A DNA stretch of 64,000 nucleotides from Pseudocolwellia agarivorans (GTDB lineage Bacteria > Pseudomonadota > Gammaproteobacteria > Enterobacterales > Alteromonadaceae), in NCBI RefSeq assembly GCF_002000085.1, contig NZ_MUZU01000001.1:620001-684000 (forward strand), given 5' to 3'. The translations under genes and the position numbers were made by a program. Positions 31,999 through 41,964 of the stretch are shown in pieces; the stretch's first letter is position 1; every line of letters begins with the position of its first letter. The notes beneath the pieces were generated by a model. That model was not told the origin of the DNA. It saw only the letters and a list, made by a program, of their open reading frames with translations, and made no database searches.

Positions 31999-33843
31999 AT
32001 GAATAAATCATTTACGCTATCAGCCGTTGCACTCGTTATGTCTACAGTATTATATGGCTGTATGGAAGAAGCTTCAGTTCAATCACCTTCTCCAACACCT
32101 CAAAAAGCCAACCAAGCATTAACAGCAAAAGATGCTGAAACATTTTTAAATAATGTAGAGCAAGAGTTAATAAAACTCGGTGTAGAAGCCAATCAAGCTG
32201 AGTGGATTTATAGCAACTTTATCACTGAAGATACTGAAGCTTTGTCTGCAAGAGTTAGCCAAAAAACAACCGAAGCCAGTGTTCAATATGCGATAGAAGC
32301 AGCTAAATTCGATAATGTTGATGTGTCTGCAGATCAAAAAAGAAAGCTAGACATGTTAAAGCTAGGTTTAGTGATGCCTGCACCACAAGATCCAGAAAAA
32401 TCAGCTAAGTTAGCCCAACTAGGTTCACAGTTAAATGGCATGTACGGTAAAGGTACTTACACGAATAAAGCCGGACAAACACTTGATTTAGGTGAGATGA
32501 CAACAACAATGGCTACATCTCGCGATTATGATGAATTATTAGAAATATGGGAAGGTTGGCGCACCATTAGCCCAGCAATGAAACCCTTATACGTAAAACA
32601 AGCAGAGCTAGGTAACGAAGGTGCAAATAGTTTGGGCTATAAAGACTTAGGCGTTATGTGGCGTTCTAAATACGATATGCCTGCTGATGACTTTGCTAAA
32701 GAACTCGATCGTTTATGGGGACAAATTAAGCCTTTATACGATGATTTACATTGTTATGTTAGAACTGAATTAGGTAAAGAATACGGAGAAGACAAAGTTC
32801 CACAAAACAAACCTATTCCTGCACACCTTTTGGGAAATATGTGGGCACAATCTTGGGGTAATATTTACGACTTAGTTGCACCTGAAGATGCCGACCCTGG
32901 ATACGATTTAACAGAACAACTTGAAAAGAAAAACTACGATGAAATAAAAATGGTAAAAGGTGCTGAAAAGTTCTTTACTTCTCTAGGCTTTGATCCTTTA
33001 CCAGAAACCTTTTGGTCACGTTCATTATTTACTAAACCGAAAGACAGAGATGTTATCTGCCATGCTTCCGCTTGGAACTTAGACTCTAAAGACGATATAC
33101 GTATTAAAATGTGTATTCAAAAAACAGGTGAAGAATTTGCGGTAATTCATCACGAACTTGGACACAACTTTTACCAACGCGCATATAAAAATCAATCGAC
33201 ATATTATCAAGGTAGTGCAAATGACGGATTTCATGAGGCGATTGGCGATACTATAGCGCTTTCTGTAACACCTAAATACTTAAAAAAGATTGGTTTAATC
33301 GATACCATCCCTGATGAATCTAAAGATATTGGATTGTTACTTAAGATGGCGCTAGATAAAGTCGCTTTTATTCCCTTTGGTTTATTAGTTGATCAATGGC
33401 GTTGGAAAGTGTATTCAGGCGAGATTACTCCTGAAAACTACAACACCGCTTGGTGGGAATTACGTGAGAAATACCAAGGTGTTGCAGCTCCCGTTGAACG
33501 CGATAAAGATGCCTTTGATCCAGGTGCTAAATACCATATACCCGGTGGAACACCCTACTCACGTTATTTTTTAGCGCATATTCAGCAATTTGAATTTCAT
33601 AAAGCGTTATGTGAAATATCAGGTAATACCGATCCTATTCACCGTTGTTCCATCTACGATAGTAAAGAAGCTGGAGCCGCTTTAAATACCGTATTAGAAA
33701 TGGGCGCGAGTAAACCATGGCAAGAAGCTTACAAAGTACTAACAGGTACAGAACAAATGGATGCTACAGCCGTTTTAGATTACTTTGCACCTTTACAAAA
33801 ATGGTTGAAAGAGAAAAACCAAGGGCAGCAATGTGGTTTTTAG
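31999..33843 (+). CDS. Peptidyl-dipeptidase A-like M2 zinc peptidase, lipoprotein
   Basis: The 614-residue protein belongs to the M2 (angiotensin-converting-enzyme-like) peptidases, which release C-terminal dipeptides. A lipoprotein signal (VLYGC, Cys21) sends it to the periplasm or outer membrane. The zinc site is VIHHELGHNFYQ (His385-Glu386...His389) with the third ligand Glu413 in GFHEAIGD; downstream HIPGGTPYSRYFLAH is also typical of the family. Length matches bacterial one-domain ACE homologues. It stands alone and is divergent from psrA. It probably degrades exogenous peptides. Confidence 0.92.
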   Translation: MNKSFTLSAVALVMSTVLYGCMEEASVQSPSPTPQKANQALTAKDAETFLNNVEQELIKLGVEANQAEWIYSNFITEDTEALSARVSQKTTEASVQYAIEAAKFDNVDVSADQKRKLDMLKLGLVMPAPQDPEKSAKLAQLGSQLNGMYGKGTYTNKAGQTLDLGEMTTTMATSRDYDELLEIWEGWRTISPAMKPLYVKQAELGNEGANSLGYKDLGVMWRSKYDMPADDFAKELDRLWGQIKPLYDDLHCYVRTELGKEYGEDKVPQNKPIPAHLLGNMWAQSWGNIYDLVAPEDADPGYDLTEQLEKKNYDEIKMVKGAEKFFTSLGFDPLPETFWSRSLFTKPKDRDVICHASAWNLDSKDDIRIKMCIQKTGEEFAVIHHELGHNFYQRAYKNQSTYYQGSANDGFHEAIGDTIALSVTPKYLKKIGLIDTIPDESKDIGLLLKMALDKVAFIPFGLLVDQWRWKVYSGEITPENYNTAWWELREKYQGVAAPVERDKDAFDPGAKYHIPGGTPYSRYFLAHIQQFEFHKALCEISGNTDPIHRCSIYDSKEAGAALNTVLEMGASKPWQEAYKVLTGTEQMDATAVLDYFAPLQKWLKEKNQGQQCGF

Positions 33844-34481
33844 AAATACTTTTTATATACTTAAAAAATATACTCATTTGTAATCTAGTCTTTTATTAAA
33901 TGTTTTCAATCAGCTCAATAATAGCCATTATTGAGCTGATTAAGTTTCCACTAACATTAACTAACCTTATATCATGAGTACAACCATTCATGAATTATCT
34001 CTCACTACACTTAACAATAAAAACTATTATAGATACACAATAGTTAAATATAATCCAAAATAATTTTTCTAACACATAACACCTAGATCCATCCTTCCTG
34101 AAAAATCGCTCCTAACAATCAAAATAAAATGAACCAGCCATTATTCACAAGTAAAACACTCATATACAAAAATACTTTTTTACTTATAAAACAAAAAATG
34201 ATATATCTATAATAGAATTACAAAGCATATTACAAGCTAGATTCGTACACCTACTGACATAACCTGTAGAAATCCATAATGAAAAATATAGTACCCAGAA
34301 ACCTTACGACAACCATTTAAAAGGATTGATAGTTTTATCTAGCCAAGAAGCTTATATGAACCTAGCTTTATCAGTGAATATTGTAAAAACACTAAAGAGC
34401 GTAAAGAACAACGAAAAAATAAACAGAAAACATTAAGCAGGTTCATTAACAATTAACGTAACACAACCAAAAGTATTTATT
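33844..34481. other. AT-rich intergenic region, no supported gene
   Basis: The hairpin CAGCTCAATAATAG...CTATTATTGAGCTGATT at about 33910-33942 is a strong inverted repeat and may terminate the dipeptidase gene. Beyond it, a frame at about 34258-34435 is open for nearly 60 codons ending KINRKH, but it has no plausible start until late and no recognisable homology. It could be a remnant. The promoter of the GH2 gene must lie at the right end. Confidence 0.45.
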
Positions 34482-37400
34482 ATGCATAAACATATTTATT
34501 GGACTCTATCTTTCGTCATGTTATTTGCAGTAAGCTGCAGCAACGCGTTAAACGACAAACCCAGTAACAATAAGCCCTCTAAAACAGATCAAAAACTATC
34601 ACTCAATGGTAATTGGAAATTCAATACCTTTTTAGGTGATGGCTCAAATTATCGAGATATTTCTCCTACTCACAATGACATTATTATTGATAATAGTAAT
34701 ACCGAACTACTCGTTATTAATGGTAATTGGGAATTGAGTACCACTGCAGAAAGGGAGTCTCGCTTTTGGGGAAGTAATTATTTAACTCGTTACTTTAAAG
34801 ATGTAGATCTTAGTAAAAATGTACAATTTCATTATCCCAAGCTGACTACGGGTTATTATGAACATTTCATTTATTACCCTTTTAAAGTAAGTTTACATAG
34901 TAAAATAAATATCAAACACCTCGAAGGCACAACAACACGTTATATCAGTCAACGTAATAGACCAGGTCACTGGATAAGCCTAGGCATATTCAAACTAGAC
35001 TCAGCACAAGATCCTTACATAGAAGTTACCGGAATAGATAAAAGAAGTGTAGCCGTTGACGCTGTGATGTTAAGACCCATAAGCCAGTTTGCTTTTTTAC
35101 AAGCAGAAAAAAATAAAAAATCAGCTCATCTCGTCACAACACAAGACCATAACTGGCATAACCTAAAAGTGCCAGGTCATTGGGGAATGATTAATCAATA
35201 CAGCACCTATACAGGTAAGGGGTGGTATCGAAAAGCATTTAAAACCCCAAGTGACTGGCAAGCCAAGCCAAATGAAAAACTGCGATTAACCTTCGATGGC
35301 GTTTACCATATAGCGAATGTTTATTTAAATGGCCAATATTTAGGACGACATCAAGGTGGATTTACTCCTTTTGAATTTGATGTAACGAATAAAGTTAACT
35401 TTAAAGAAAACAATATATTAGCTGTTGAAGCAGATAACAGTGCCATAGTAGGAGCAACATGGAATTGGGGAGGCATCATTAGAGACGTTACATTGATTAA
35501 AAATGAAGATGTACGTATTAAATATCAATATATTCATGCGGAGCCCGATCTTGAATCAGGAACAGCCAAACTAACAGTAAGAGTACGAGTAGAAAATAGC
35601 GCTAAAATTGATCGTAAGTTGACATTTAATGCACATGTAAACAAAGAAGAAATACTTACTCATTTGGAACATAACTTCAGTGTACCCGCTAATTCAATTC
35701 AAGAATTTGAACTTACGAGCCAACTCAATAAACAACAAGTAAAACTATGGCACTTTGATCGACCGCACCTATACAACTTACAAAGCACAATATCTGAAAA
35801 TGGTAAAATATTACATAGCAGCAAAGAAAGGTTTGGTATTCGTAAAATAAGTCTAACTGACAGCCAAATGTTATTAAATGGTGAACCAGTAAGAATTGGT
35901 GGCTATAACCGTATTAGTGACCATAGATACTGGGGGTCTTCAGAACCACTAGAGTTATTAGAGCAAGACATCGATTTAATGAAAAATGCAGGTGCTAATT
36001 TTATGCGTATTATGCACGGTACCCAAAATAAAAAATTGATAGAGCTTTGTGACGAAAAAGGCATTTTAATCTTCGAAGAAGCCAATATACGAGAACTCAC
36101 TAACCCAGAATTTGTAGCGCCTGAATATACCATGAATAAGCAATGGATCCGCGAAATGATAGAGCGTGATATTAATCATCCTAGCATTATTGGATGGAGC
36201 GTAGGTAATGAATTAACAGATCATTACACCTATGCTAAAAAGATGATTAACTATGTAAAATCAGAACTTGATCCTTATCGTTTGGTAACCTCTGTTAGTA
36301 ATACTGGTTACCTAAAAAATGATTCACCTGAAAATGATCCTCTTGGTTTTAGCGACTTAATGATGCAAAACATTTATCAAAAAGATCCAGAGCAAGTTAT
36401 AACCACCATTACAGAGCGCTGGCCTAATAAACCTCTCTTTATTTCAGAATATGGCTTAGGACGTTTTAGCAACGCAAGTTTAGATAACGACTATACAAAC
36501 TTTGCACAATGGCATGAAATGATACGAGGCAGAAATACACATGTTATAGGCACCTCCCAATGGTCTTTTAACGATTATCGTAGTGGTTACTCACAAACAC
36601 TAGAAGAAGAAAATCGCGCATGGGGTTTAATTACTAATTGGCGTAAAAAACGCCGAGCATATACTACTTTTCAACAAGAACTTAGCCCTGTTAAATCATT
36701 AACACTAGCAAACATTAATAAAAATACAGGTTACGCTAAGGTCAACATACTTGTACGTGATATCCAAGACTATCCAAGTTACACCATGGATGGCTATCAT
36801 TTAGAATGGCAGATTAAGGATATTCAAGGCAATGTTATTGATAAAAATACAATATTATTACCCACCTTAACGCCTCAATCAAAATTATGGGAAGGCAGTA
36901 TTCAGTGGAACAGTAACAAAGGTAAGGCTCATGAACTACTTGTGCAAGTACTATCAACAAATGGTTACACACGCTCTACTCATACACATGTATTTAATTT
37001 ACCTTCGACACCTAAAATCAAAGCAGTTATCACTGGCGATAAAACCTTCAGAGTTATATTCGATAAAGAATTTAGTGGTAAAGAATATTATGTGAAATAC
37101 AGAACTAAAACGGGCGAAGTAAGCATTACACCTAAAACGATTAACAACCATATTGACGTTACTAATTTAGATTCAAATCAGCTTTATCAAGTTGAATTAA
37201 TAGCAATAAACGCTTTAGGAGAAAGTAAGCCTTCCAACTCAGTAACGGTTAGCCCTAATGGTAAATCATTACCTCCTATTATATGGGAAGCGATGAGTCG
37301 TGATAATAAGCTTATTGTTGGTTTTTCAGGGGCTGCTGGGGATGATAGTTACCAGGTAAGATATGGCTACCAAAAAGATATGTTAAACCTAAATGAAACT

Positions 37401-37529
37401 ACAACGAGCAGAGGAATGATCACCGCAAATATAGCTCCTAAAACACAACAAATATTTTTTCAATTAAAACGAATCAACCAAGGAAGTGAAAGTAAATGGT
37501 CAATAATAAGACGTGTTAATGTAAATTAA
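34482..37529 (+). CDS. Glycoside hydrolase family 2 lipoprotein with extra N-terminal domain
   Basis: This 1015-residue protein carries a lipoprotein signal (LFAVSC, Cys19). After LSLNGNWKFN comes an inserted beta-rich segment (about residues 60-210; FHYPKLTTGYYEHFIYYPF, YIEVTGIDKRSVAVDAVMLRP) resembling golvesin C-terminal-like domains. The GH2 sugar-binding jelly roll follows (KVPGHWGMI to WNWGGIIRDV), then a TIM barrel. The acid/base is Glu577 in GWSVGNELTD and the nucleophile Glu656 in PLFISEYG. A C-terminal region has fibronectin-III-like repeats (about 840-1015). It should hydrolyse a beta-galactoside or beta-glucuronide of an exogenous polysaccharide. No sugar transporter or sulfatase is nearby. 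Confidence 0.88.
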   Translation: MHKHIYWTLSFVMLFAVSCSNALNDKPSNNKPSKTDQKLSLNGNWKFNTFLGDGSNYRDISPTHNDIIIDNSNTELLVINGNWELSTTAERESRFWGSNYLTRYFKDVDLSKNVQFHYPKLTTGYYEHFIYYPFKVSLHSKINIKHLEGTTTRYISQRNRPGHWISLGIFKLDSAQDPYIEVTGIDKRSVAVDAVMLRPISQFAFLQAEKNKKSAHLVTTQDHNWHNLKVPGHWGMINQYSTYTGKGWYRKAFKTPSDWQAKPNEKLRLTFDGVYHIANVYLNGQYLGRHQGGFTPFEFDVTNKVNFKENNILAVEADNSAIVGATWNWGGIIRDVTLIKNEDVRIKYQYIHAEPDLESGTAKLTVRVRVENSAKIDRKLTFNAHVNKEEILTHLEHNFSVPANSIQEFELTSQLNKQQVKLWHFDRPHLYNLQSTISENGKILHSSKERFGIRKISLTDSQMLLNGEPVRIGGYNRISDHRYWGSSEPLELLEQDIDLMKNAGANFMRIMHGTQNKKLIELCDEKGILIFEEANIRELTNPEFVAPEYTMNKQWIREMIERDINHPSIIGWSVGNELTDHYTYAKKMINYVKSELDPYRLVTSVSNTGYLKNDSPENDPLGFSDLMMQNIYQKDPEQVITTITERWPNKPLFISEYGLGRFSNASLDNDYTNFAQWHEMIRGRNTHVIGTSQWSFNDYRSGYSQTLEEENRAWGLITNWRKKRRAYTTFQQELSPVKSLTLANINKNTGYAKVNILVRDIQDYPSYTMDGYHLEWQIKDIQGNVIDKNTILLPTLTPQSKLWEGSIQWNSNKGKAHELLVQVLSTNGYTRSTHTHVFNLPSTPKIKAVITGDKTFRVIFDKEFSGKEYYVKYRTKTGEVSITPKTINNHIDVTNLDSNQLYQVELIAINALGESKPSNSVTVSPNGKSLPPIIWEAMSRDNKLIVGFSGAAGDDSYQVRYGYQKDMLNLNETTTSRGMITANIAPKTQQIFFQLKRINQGSESKWSIIRRVNVN

Positions 37530-38427
37530 TTACCATTTATAAAACTTTAATGTATGACTCTCGTGTATAAAAACGCCTGAGTCACCCAAGCTAAAAATAT
37601 CGTTTTACCTATAGTAATAGACCGCAAACAACTGAAGACTATGACTATCGCTATTTCTTAGCATATGTTCTGAAATTTAAAGACCTAAAGCCTGATATTT
37701 AATATCAAAAAACTTTCTCTTATTTCTCCTAGTTTAGCTTACCACTTTAATAAACCAAATAATTTTACCAAGACATTCTTTCTTATTTTACTCACTCGTA
37801 TTTTAAAAAATGTGCCCTGTTTCGACCCCGTAAGTTATAGAAAAAATTATGAAAGCCTAACAAACAAATATATATAAAAAATTGTTATACCAAATGTTTA
37901 ATTAACACTTAAAATATTCACTATAAAAAAACCAATTAAACTAATTAAAACCAATTAAATGATAAAAATTATATTATCATGTAAAAAAAAAGATTATTTT
38001 TAGATTGTTTTAGAATAAAAAAATAAAAAAAACACCTTAAAGAGATATCAATTCCTCATTAAGAACCCCCTCCCTACCAAACAGACAAAAACAAAAATAA
38101 AAACATTAAAAAACAAAAAGATAAATAAATAAAAACATTATTTAAAAAGTAAAAACCTCATATATGCTTTATTAAAAACAATATGAACACCTTACAAAAA
38201 AACCAATAAAAACTAATTAACAACAATAAGACTAATTCTAGAGATCAGTGTCGGGTATTGGATACATTGATAAGCGATAAATATTGCTTTACTTTTCAAC
38301 TGAACTTTGAAAATACAATAATAATAAAAATCATAAAAATAACTATAAAAATGCGCATTTAAACAATTATTTATTCATACGGAATAGATAAAACACATAC
38401 GGATATCATTCAAACAGAGGTATATAA
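37530..38427. other. Very AT-rich 0.9-kb intergenic region
   Basis: No gene is supported. Much of 37860-38220 is homopolymeric A/T with repeated words such as CCAATTAAACTAATTAAAACC. A 29-codon open stretch near 37615-37702 (ending LKFKDLKPDI) has no start. GAGGTATATAA at the right end gives the ribosome site of the next gene, whose promoter probably lies within 38230-38400. Such AT-rich DNA is a likely H-NS-type silencing target and may mark a transferred flank (inference). Confidence 0.4.
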
Positions 38428-41400
38428 ATGTTTAAACACAATCTATCAAGCATATTAATAGGACTCGGGGCCTTCACTATAATAACAAGCAATAGCGCAT
38501 TAGCCGTTAGACCTGATGCTCCAACTATTGATCGTGACGTACATATGTCGACTCAAGCTAACCAAAGTGCGAAACCAAGATATACTCGCCCTACATTACC
38601 TACACTTCAAACTAGTTATGATGGACGTATTGCGCTCTCTCATAAACCTGAAGAGAACACGAGTGGGCCTGATTATGTTGGCTTTAGACTCCAAAAGCCT
38701 GAAAAATTTAATAACGTACTATTTAAAGATTCAGCGAATGGTACTTTTATTTTAGATCGACCAAACGCAAGTACGCCTGTGGCTGCTCGCTTAAGTAATG
38801 CATTAAATAGAGTACCTAATCTTAATGATTTAAGTGGCTCTATAGGAGGCGTACCTAATTCACATATGGGCTTATGCGATCCTAGCTTTGATGAAGACTC
38901 ATCAATTAAAAACCCACAAGCTTGTGGTGCTGGTAATGCCGATGATTGTTACGACTTATGGGTAATGCGCTTCGAAATTCTTCAAACCGGAAGCAACCAA
39001 CGAGTACTACATGGCACACGAGTAAACGTACGTGTAGAAAACCCTAAAACACCTAATGCAAGCATTGCAGAAGTAACCATTACCGAACGCGCTAAAACAG
39101 TTCGTCCTCATACTATGAGTGCTTCTTTTGAGCCTATGTTCCCTGGTGATGGGCGTCTTTTAGTCGGTAGAGCAAATAACCCAACAACTATACCTTCATA
39201 CGAAGGTGAACCAGCAATGAATTCTGATGCTTTTTATATGGTTAATAATAACCCTGATAATTTTGAAGCCTGTGATGTTGCTCAGTGGGAAGGTCCTCGT
39301 AGAGATAGTTCAGGAAATGTTATTTCTAATACAAACTTCCTTCGACCTTTAAGTTTTGCACCTTACGATGAAACTATTAATACCCGTTATGGTTTTGCTA
39401 TGCAGCCGTTTCGTGATGGTCAAAACAACATCATTCCTAAAAACATACCGCTTGGAACCTACCCTTGGATTGATCGCGGTGCCGACGTTGTTTCAATAAC
39501 AACTATAGGTGAAAATTTATATTCAGGTAACGGTGTATTATCAGCAGCTTATGGTCCTACAGGAATGGATTTAAACCCAAGAAACAATCCTGATTGTCCC
39601 GGAGGTAATGGCACTATTACATGTGATCCTGACGTTCAAGCAAATGCTAATGCACCTGGCGCTCAAAATGGCGGCACCTTAACGGGTCGCGTTATTATCG
39701 GCTTATGGACACGTGGGAAAATGGTATTACTTGACGACATAATCAATAACATTGATTTTACCTTGCATGGCAATGACGGTGCTCATCGTGAAGTTAGACT
39801 ATACGATACAGGCCCAACATTTAAACGTATAGGTAATGGCCCTGACAATATAGAGCAACGCTTACCCGCAGGTAATGGGGGTAACAACCGTTTCTTAGAT
39901 TCAAACGAACATAGATTTAACTATCAACCTAATTTACGCCCAGTTACACCAGCAGATGTTGTTTGGCATATGAGCTCAGGTAGAGGAACTGCTGAAGTTA
40001 CTTTTGATGACTACTTAAATCCTAACAGCTTTATTAATTCAAATATGGCTCAAACCATTCGCATAAGAACACCAAATGGTCAGCGTGATATTGTTGAAGG
40101 TACCGTAGGAAATTCAGCTGTAGGTGGAAGGTTTAACATTCAAGCCAATGATAATGTTGTACTCGCAAACGGAACTTGGAATATACCAGCACAAGGTAAC
40201 CTAATTGGCGACACTCGCGTAGAACCAATAGCTAATGGCGGTATAAACGGAAAAGGGTTATGGCTTGATGGTAACAGTGCCGGTATTGAATATAACATCC
40301 CCAATCAAACCTTAAATTTTGAAGATTTCAACTGGTTTTATGGAATGTACGTTGATGCAAGAGGCCCTACTAATGCTGATAGATCGCTTATTCATTTTCC
40401 TGATGGCAGTGAAATTCGTTTAGGGAATAACAACAGTATCCGCTTCTTTAATACCGGTGGTAACTTAGTAGAAACATACACAAGTAATGAACCTCTTAAT
40501 GTTCATAACTGGGTACATTACGGTTTTAACATTAACTACAATGCTTCAAATAATAGAACAACAGTCACCATTTATTTAAATGGCTATAGAGTTAATCAAT
40601 TCACAGAAAACACTCAACTGTTCCAACTTGAAGAAAATGGCACACTAACCGTAGGTGAAAGCCCTAGATCTGGCGACCTGAGAGGTTGGATAGATGAATT
40701 TAAAGTATTTGCTGGCAATATTACGCCTGAGTTAGCGTGTAACGCTGCAGGTGGCACTTTAGCAGGTATATCTAATGCAGGTGCAGCTCCAAACCATTGG
40801 GATACAGCTTGGGCTAATAATGTTGACCCTGGAGCCCATACCGAAATAACTAACATTCTAAGTGCTGATAATAAAACAACTTACAGTGAATATGTTTGTT
40901 ATCACGATTACAGTGATGATTTAGCGGCCCATCTCAATAATATTCCTAATGGATTAACTGGAATTCGTGACGACTTACTCTTTCCAGAAGGGCCATTATT
41001 GAGAGATCAGCCTAGGCCTAACTCACGTAACAATGCCTTCTGTTTAGGCTGTCACGTTGCTGATGCTCCAACAAATAGTGGCTTAACTTTTGGTGCCTTA
41101 ACAAGAAGAGCTGGTGTACTAGCTCCTAACGATGATCGTCGCCAGCCTATGCAACCAGAAGCAAGAGTATACGGTAACATCCCTAACAATTGGTTGGGTA
41201 GCGGAATATCAGCTTTCAATGCAGGACCAAACGGCACTTTAATTGATAACATTATTTTACCGTCAAGTGTTGGTACATCAACACCTCCTCCAAGTTCAGG
41301 AACAGGCCCCGTAAATTTAATCTCAGCTTCAGCTACTAATATTACTTTTAGCTCGAATTGGTCGAATGAAAACAGGGTCCACGATGGAAATTTAAATAAT

Positions 41401-41730
41401 ATTGCTACCACATCATCAAGAGGAACCAATAACGGGGGCGGCTTAGTTTTTATCGACTTTAATTTTGGTAGTTCATTCACCAATTTTACCGTAACGATGA
41501 AAGAAGATAACGCTAATCCTCATCAAGTTTCACGCTGGAGAGTTCAACGTTTCCAAGCTGGTAATTGGGTAAACTTACCTGATAATTGGGAAACAAGTAA
41601 CAATGCAACCCTTAAAACTTATCCTATAGGTAATGGTATTGCTTCAAACCGTTTAAGACTTCAATTCCAAGCTCCTAATGGTCAACAGGTTGGAGTACAA
41701 GAAATTTCAATAACAGGTACTGCAAACTAA
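38428..41730 (+). CDS. Large secreted LamG-CxxCH-discoidin protein
   Basis: The 1100-residue protein has a signal peptide ending SNSALA (about residue 26). Residues 30-600 are unrecognised and Asn/Pro-rich, with Cys pairs (DDCYDLW, PDCPGGNGTITCDPD). A LamG/concanavalin-like domain lies at about 609-762 (GLWLDGNSAGIEYNI to LRGWIDEFKVFAG). A single c-type haem motif follows, FCLGCH (from about residue 871). A Ser/Pro linker (STPPPSSG) leads to a discoidin (F5/8C-like) domain at about 961-1100. It is probably an extracellular or surface carbohydrate-binding protein that may carry haem. It follows the GH2 gene after 0.9 kb and may act on the same polysaccharide. The main N-terminal function is unknown. 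Confidence 0.8.
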   Translation: MFKHNLSSILIGLGAFTIITSNSALAVRPDAPTIDRDVHMSTQANQSAKPRYTRPTLPTLQTSYDGRIALSHKPEENTSGPDYVGFRLQKPEKFNNVLFKDSANGTFILDRPNASTPVAARLSNALNRVPNLNDLSGSIGGVPNSHMGLCDPSFDEDSSIKNPQACGAGNADDCYDLWVMRFEILQTGSNQRVLHGTRVNVRVENPKTPNASIAEVTITERAKTVRPHTMSASFEPMFPGDGRLLVGRANNPTTIPSYEGEPAMNSDAFYMVNNNPDNFEACDVAQWEGPRRDSSGNVISNTNFLRPLSFAPYDETINTRYGFAMQPFRDGQNNIIPKNIPLGTYPWIDRGADVVSITTIGENLYSGNGVLSAAYGPTGMDLNPRNNPDCPGGNGTITCDPDVQANANAPGAQNGGTLTGRVIIGLWTRGKMVLLDDIINNIDFTLHGNDGAHREVRLYDTGPTFKRIGNGPDNIEQRLPAGNGGNNRFLDSNEHRFNYQPNLRPVTPADVVWHMSSGRGTAEVTFDDYLNPNSFINSNMAQTIRIRTPNGQRDIVEGTVGNSAVGGRFNIQANDNVVLANGTWNIPAQGNLIGDTRVEPIANGGINGKGLWLDGNSAGIEYNIPNQTLNFEDFNWFYGMYVDARGPTNADRSLIHFPDGSEIRLGNNNSIRFFNTGGNLVETYTSNEPLNVHNWVHYGFNINYNASNNRTTVTIYLNGYRVNQFTENTQLFQLEENGTLTVGESPRSGDLRGWIDEFKVFAGNITPELACNAAGGTLAGISNAGAAPNHWDTAWANNVDPGAHTEITNILSADNKTTYSEYVCYHDYSDDLAAHLNNIPNGLTGIRDDLLFPEGPLLRDQPRPNSRNNAFCLGCHVADAPTNSGLTFGALTRRAGVLAPNDDRRQPMQPEARVYGNIPNNWLGSGISAFNAGPNGTLIDNIILPSSVGTSTPPPSSGTGPVNLISASATNITFSSNWSNENRVHDGNLNNIATTSSRGTNNGGGLVFIDFNFGSSFTNFTVTMKEDNANPHQVSRWRVQRFQAGNWVNLPDNWETSNNATLKTYPIGNGIASNRLRLQFQAPNGQQVGVQEISITGTAN

Positions 41731-41743
41731 TAATCTAATGTTA

Positions 41744-41782
41744 AAGGTTCTACTCCTAAAGTTAAGGTGTAGAACCTTTTTT
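41744..41782 (+). terminator. Terminator of the LamG/discoidin gene
   Basis: AAGGTTCTAC and GTAGAACCTT form a perfect 10-base-pair stem with a 15-base loop, followed by six T residues. It lies just after the stop codon at 41730. Confidence 0.85.
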
Positions 41783-41899
41783 ATAATTGAGCTTCCCTTG
41801 CCAACCTTTTATCTTAATACTCATTAAGCAAAAAGATTAATACGATTAAAAGCGTTAAAAAAGCATACTTATCAACAATCCACAAATATATTTGGCAAT

Positions 41900-41920
41900 A
41901 AAAAACCCACTCTACGTGGG
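41900..41920 (-). terminator. Terminator of fadD
   Basis: On the minus strand CCCAC, loop GTAGA, GTGGG is followed by six T residues. It lies 45 bases past the fadD stop, so fadD and the facing secreted-protein gene each have their own terminator. Confidence 0.7.
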
Positions 41921-41964
41921 CTTAAAATATGTTAACTACAACTGTTTTTTTCTGAATCAATAAA

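Noticed and set aside
34258-34435. Open stretch of nearly 60 codons ending KINRKH
   Set aside because: No start codon or ribosome site near its beginning and no similarity recognised; recorded only as a possible remnant.
37900-38060. Repeated CCAATTAAA/AATTAAAAC words that might suggest a CRISPR or iteron array
   Set aside because: Spacing and length are irregular and the words are simple A/T-rich sequence; no repeat-spacer pattern or cas or rep gene.
41052-41483. A 143-codon minus-strand frame opposite the end of the LamG/discoidin gene
   Set aside because: The plus-strand frame encodes a recognisable discoidin domain and CxxCH region; the antisense frame has no ribosome site or known motif.
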